Source: Clostridiales bacterium (GTDB taxonomy: Bacteria; Bacillota_A; Clostridia; Oscillospirales; Oscillospiraceae). From it: DNA of 6,623 bases. The stretch lies in NCBI GenBank assembly GCA_022777455.1, contig JALFGI010000125.1, positions 1-6,623 on the forward strand, written 5' to 3'. The notes beneath the pieces were generated by a model. That model saw only the letters and a program-made list of their open reading frames with translations, was not told the origin of the DNA and searched no databases. The position numbers were made by a program, and so were the translations under genes. Shown in pieces: positions 6,148-6,623 of this stretch (the stretch's first letter is position 1; each line of letters starts with the position of its first letter).

Positions 6148-6188
6148 AGATATGAGATATGAGATATAAGATATAAGATATAAGATAT
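6148..6188. repeat. Heptamer tandem repeat (AGATATG/AGATATA)
   Basis: Almost six 7-bp units run head to tail: two AGATATG (6148-6161), three AGATATA (6162-6182) and a partial AGATAT (6183-6188). The array lies 42 bases upstream of the -35 element of the zinc-ribbon gene. Such short-unit arrays can change copy number by slippage; nothing here shows that this one does. Confidence 0.9.
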
Positions 6189-6351
6189 CCTAATTGGGAA
6201 CCGGTTCATCCTTTTATAATCTGCAATACGGAAACCAAACATCGGCGGGATTATGATTTGCTTACTTGTGACATCAAGAAAATATCTGATGTGCTTATCG
6301 GATTAACGCGGCAAATTGGTGTTTGAGGGGCAAAATCATGCACGCGCCACC
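6189..6351. other. Non-coding stretch, no assigned function
   Basis: No gene or RNA gene is recognisable. It contains a 10-base palindrome GAACCGGTTC (6198-6207), a perfect -10-like TATAAT on the + strand (6215-6220), and a weak ACATCA/TGATGT hairpin (6271-6292). None is linked to a coding sequence. Confidence 0.5.
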
Positions 6352-6417
6352 GTAGGGGCGGCTATTAGCCGCCCGCGCAGTACAAGCCAAAAATGATGAA
6401 CCGGGTTGGGCGAATTC
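6352..6417 (+). repeat. GTAG-hairpin (REP-like) unit 3 with tail
   Basis: GTAG (6352-6355) abuts GGGCGGCTA-T-TAGCCGCCC (6356-6374). The following 43 bases, ending TTGGGCGAATTC (6406-6417), match the tail of the next unit at 33 of 43 positions. Units 3 and 4 are therefore diverged direct repeats, 87 bases apart. Confidence 0.8.
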
Positions 6418-6438
6418 CTACAGCACCCCGACGAAACT

Positions 6439-6504
6439 GTAGGGGAGGCTCGCAGCCTCCCGCGCGGTATAAACCTACAATAACGAATCAGCTTGGGCGA
6501 ATTC
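6439..6504 (+). repeat. GTAG-hairpin (REP-like) unit 4 with tail
   Basis: GTAG (6439-6442) abuts GGGAGGCT-CGC-AGCCTCCC (6443-6461), with a tail ending TTGGGCGAATTC (6493-6504). It is an inverted partner of unit 5, with 25 of 26 bases identical across head and hairpin. Confidence 0.8.
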
Positions 6505-6560
6505 GTACTGTGTCGGACGTGGTACCATTCAACCGAACACTTTTGACCCGGAACAAAAGC

Positions 6561-6583
6561 GGGAGGCTGAGAGCCTCCCCTAC
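6561..6583 (-). repeat. GTAG-hairpin (REP-like) unit 5
   Basis: GGGAGGCT-GAG-AGCCTCCC (6561-6579) is followed directly by CTAC (6580-6583), a GTAG head on the - strand. It closes the inverted pair opened by unit 4. CCATTCAACC occurs at 6525-6534 and again at 6603-6612. The CGCGCGGT at the window edge recalls the base following the unit 4 hairpin, so a further unit probably begins beyond 6623. Confidence 0.75.
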
Positions 6584-6623
6584 AATGGGTACGGATTGCA
6601 TGCCATTCAACCAAGCGCGCGGT

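Noticed and set aside
6189..6240. tRNA T-arm-like GGTTCATCC
   Set aside because: No acceptor, D-arm or anticodon stem can be built around it.
6336..6614. 92-codon open frame on the - strand at the right end
   Set aside because: It lies wholly in the GTAG-hairpin cluster; the repeated RGR-like peptides come from the repeats, and there is no ribosome-binding site.

Overview
The window looks like an origin-proximal piece of chromosome from a moderately GC-rich Clostridia-type bacterium. An Oscillospiraceae/Ruminococcaceae-like gut anaerobe is my best guess. The basis is a chromosomal parA-parB pair with parS sites of the Bacillus/Clostridium type, strong AGGAGG ribosome-binding sites, serS close to parAB, and intergenic gaps packed with short palindromic repeats. 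The species cannot be named from the sequence.

Layout, left to right. Positions 1-235 are non-coding, with one copy of a two-hairpin repeat. galE (UDP-glucose 4-epimerase, 304-1329, + strand) has a recognisable promoter and a strong intrinsic terminator. A 161-bp MITE-like element with a clean 4-bp target duplication lies between that terminator and the convergent gene mscL (large mechanosensitive channel, 1537-2004, - strand). A 209-bp inverted structure of two-hairpin repeats separates mscL from serS (seryl-tRNA synthetase, 2308-3645, -). An inverted pair of 'GTAG + hairpin' units separates serS from parB (3931-4794, -). parA (4814-5575, -) follows, then two parS sites (5603-5618 and 5642-5657), then a small zinc-ribbon, single-pass membrane protein (5659-6045, -) with its own promoter. 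The right end (6046-6623) has no gene: it holds a heptamer tandem repeat and a cluster of further GTAG-hairpin units running off the edge.

How the genes work together: parA, parB and the parS sites form a chromosome-segregation (ParABS) module. The small membrane protein sits just upstream on the same strand and may be cotranscribed with it. All - strand genes read leftward; if they lie on the leading strand, oriC would be to the right of the window (inference). galE, mscL and serS are housekeeping genes with no functional tie to the module.

The coding content is ordinary. The unusual part is the intergenic DNA. Three unrelated repeat families fill the gaps, and one of them has the layout of REP elements (a GTAG head directly abutting a palindrome, often in inverted pairs). 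I see no new defence system, CRISPR array, prophage or RNA gene.
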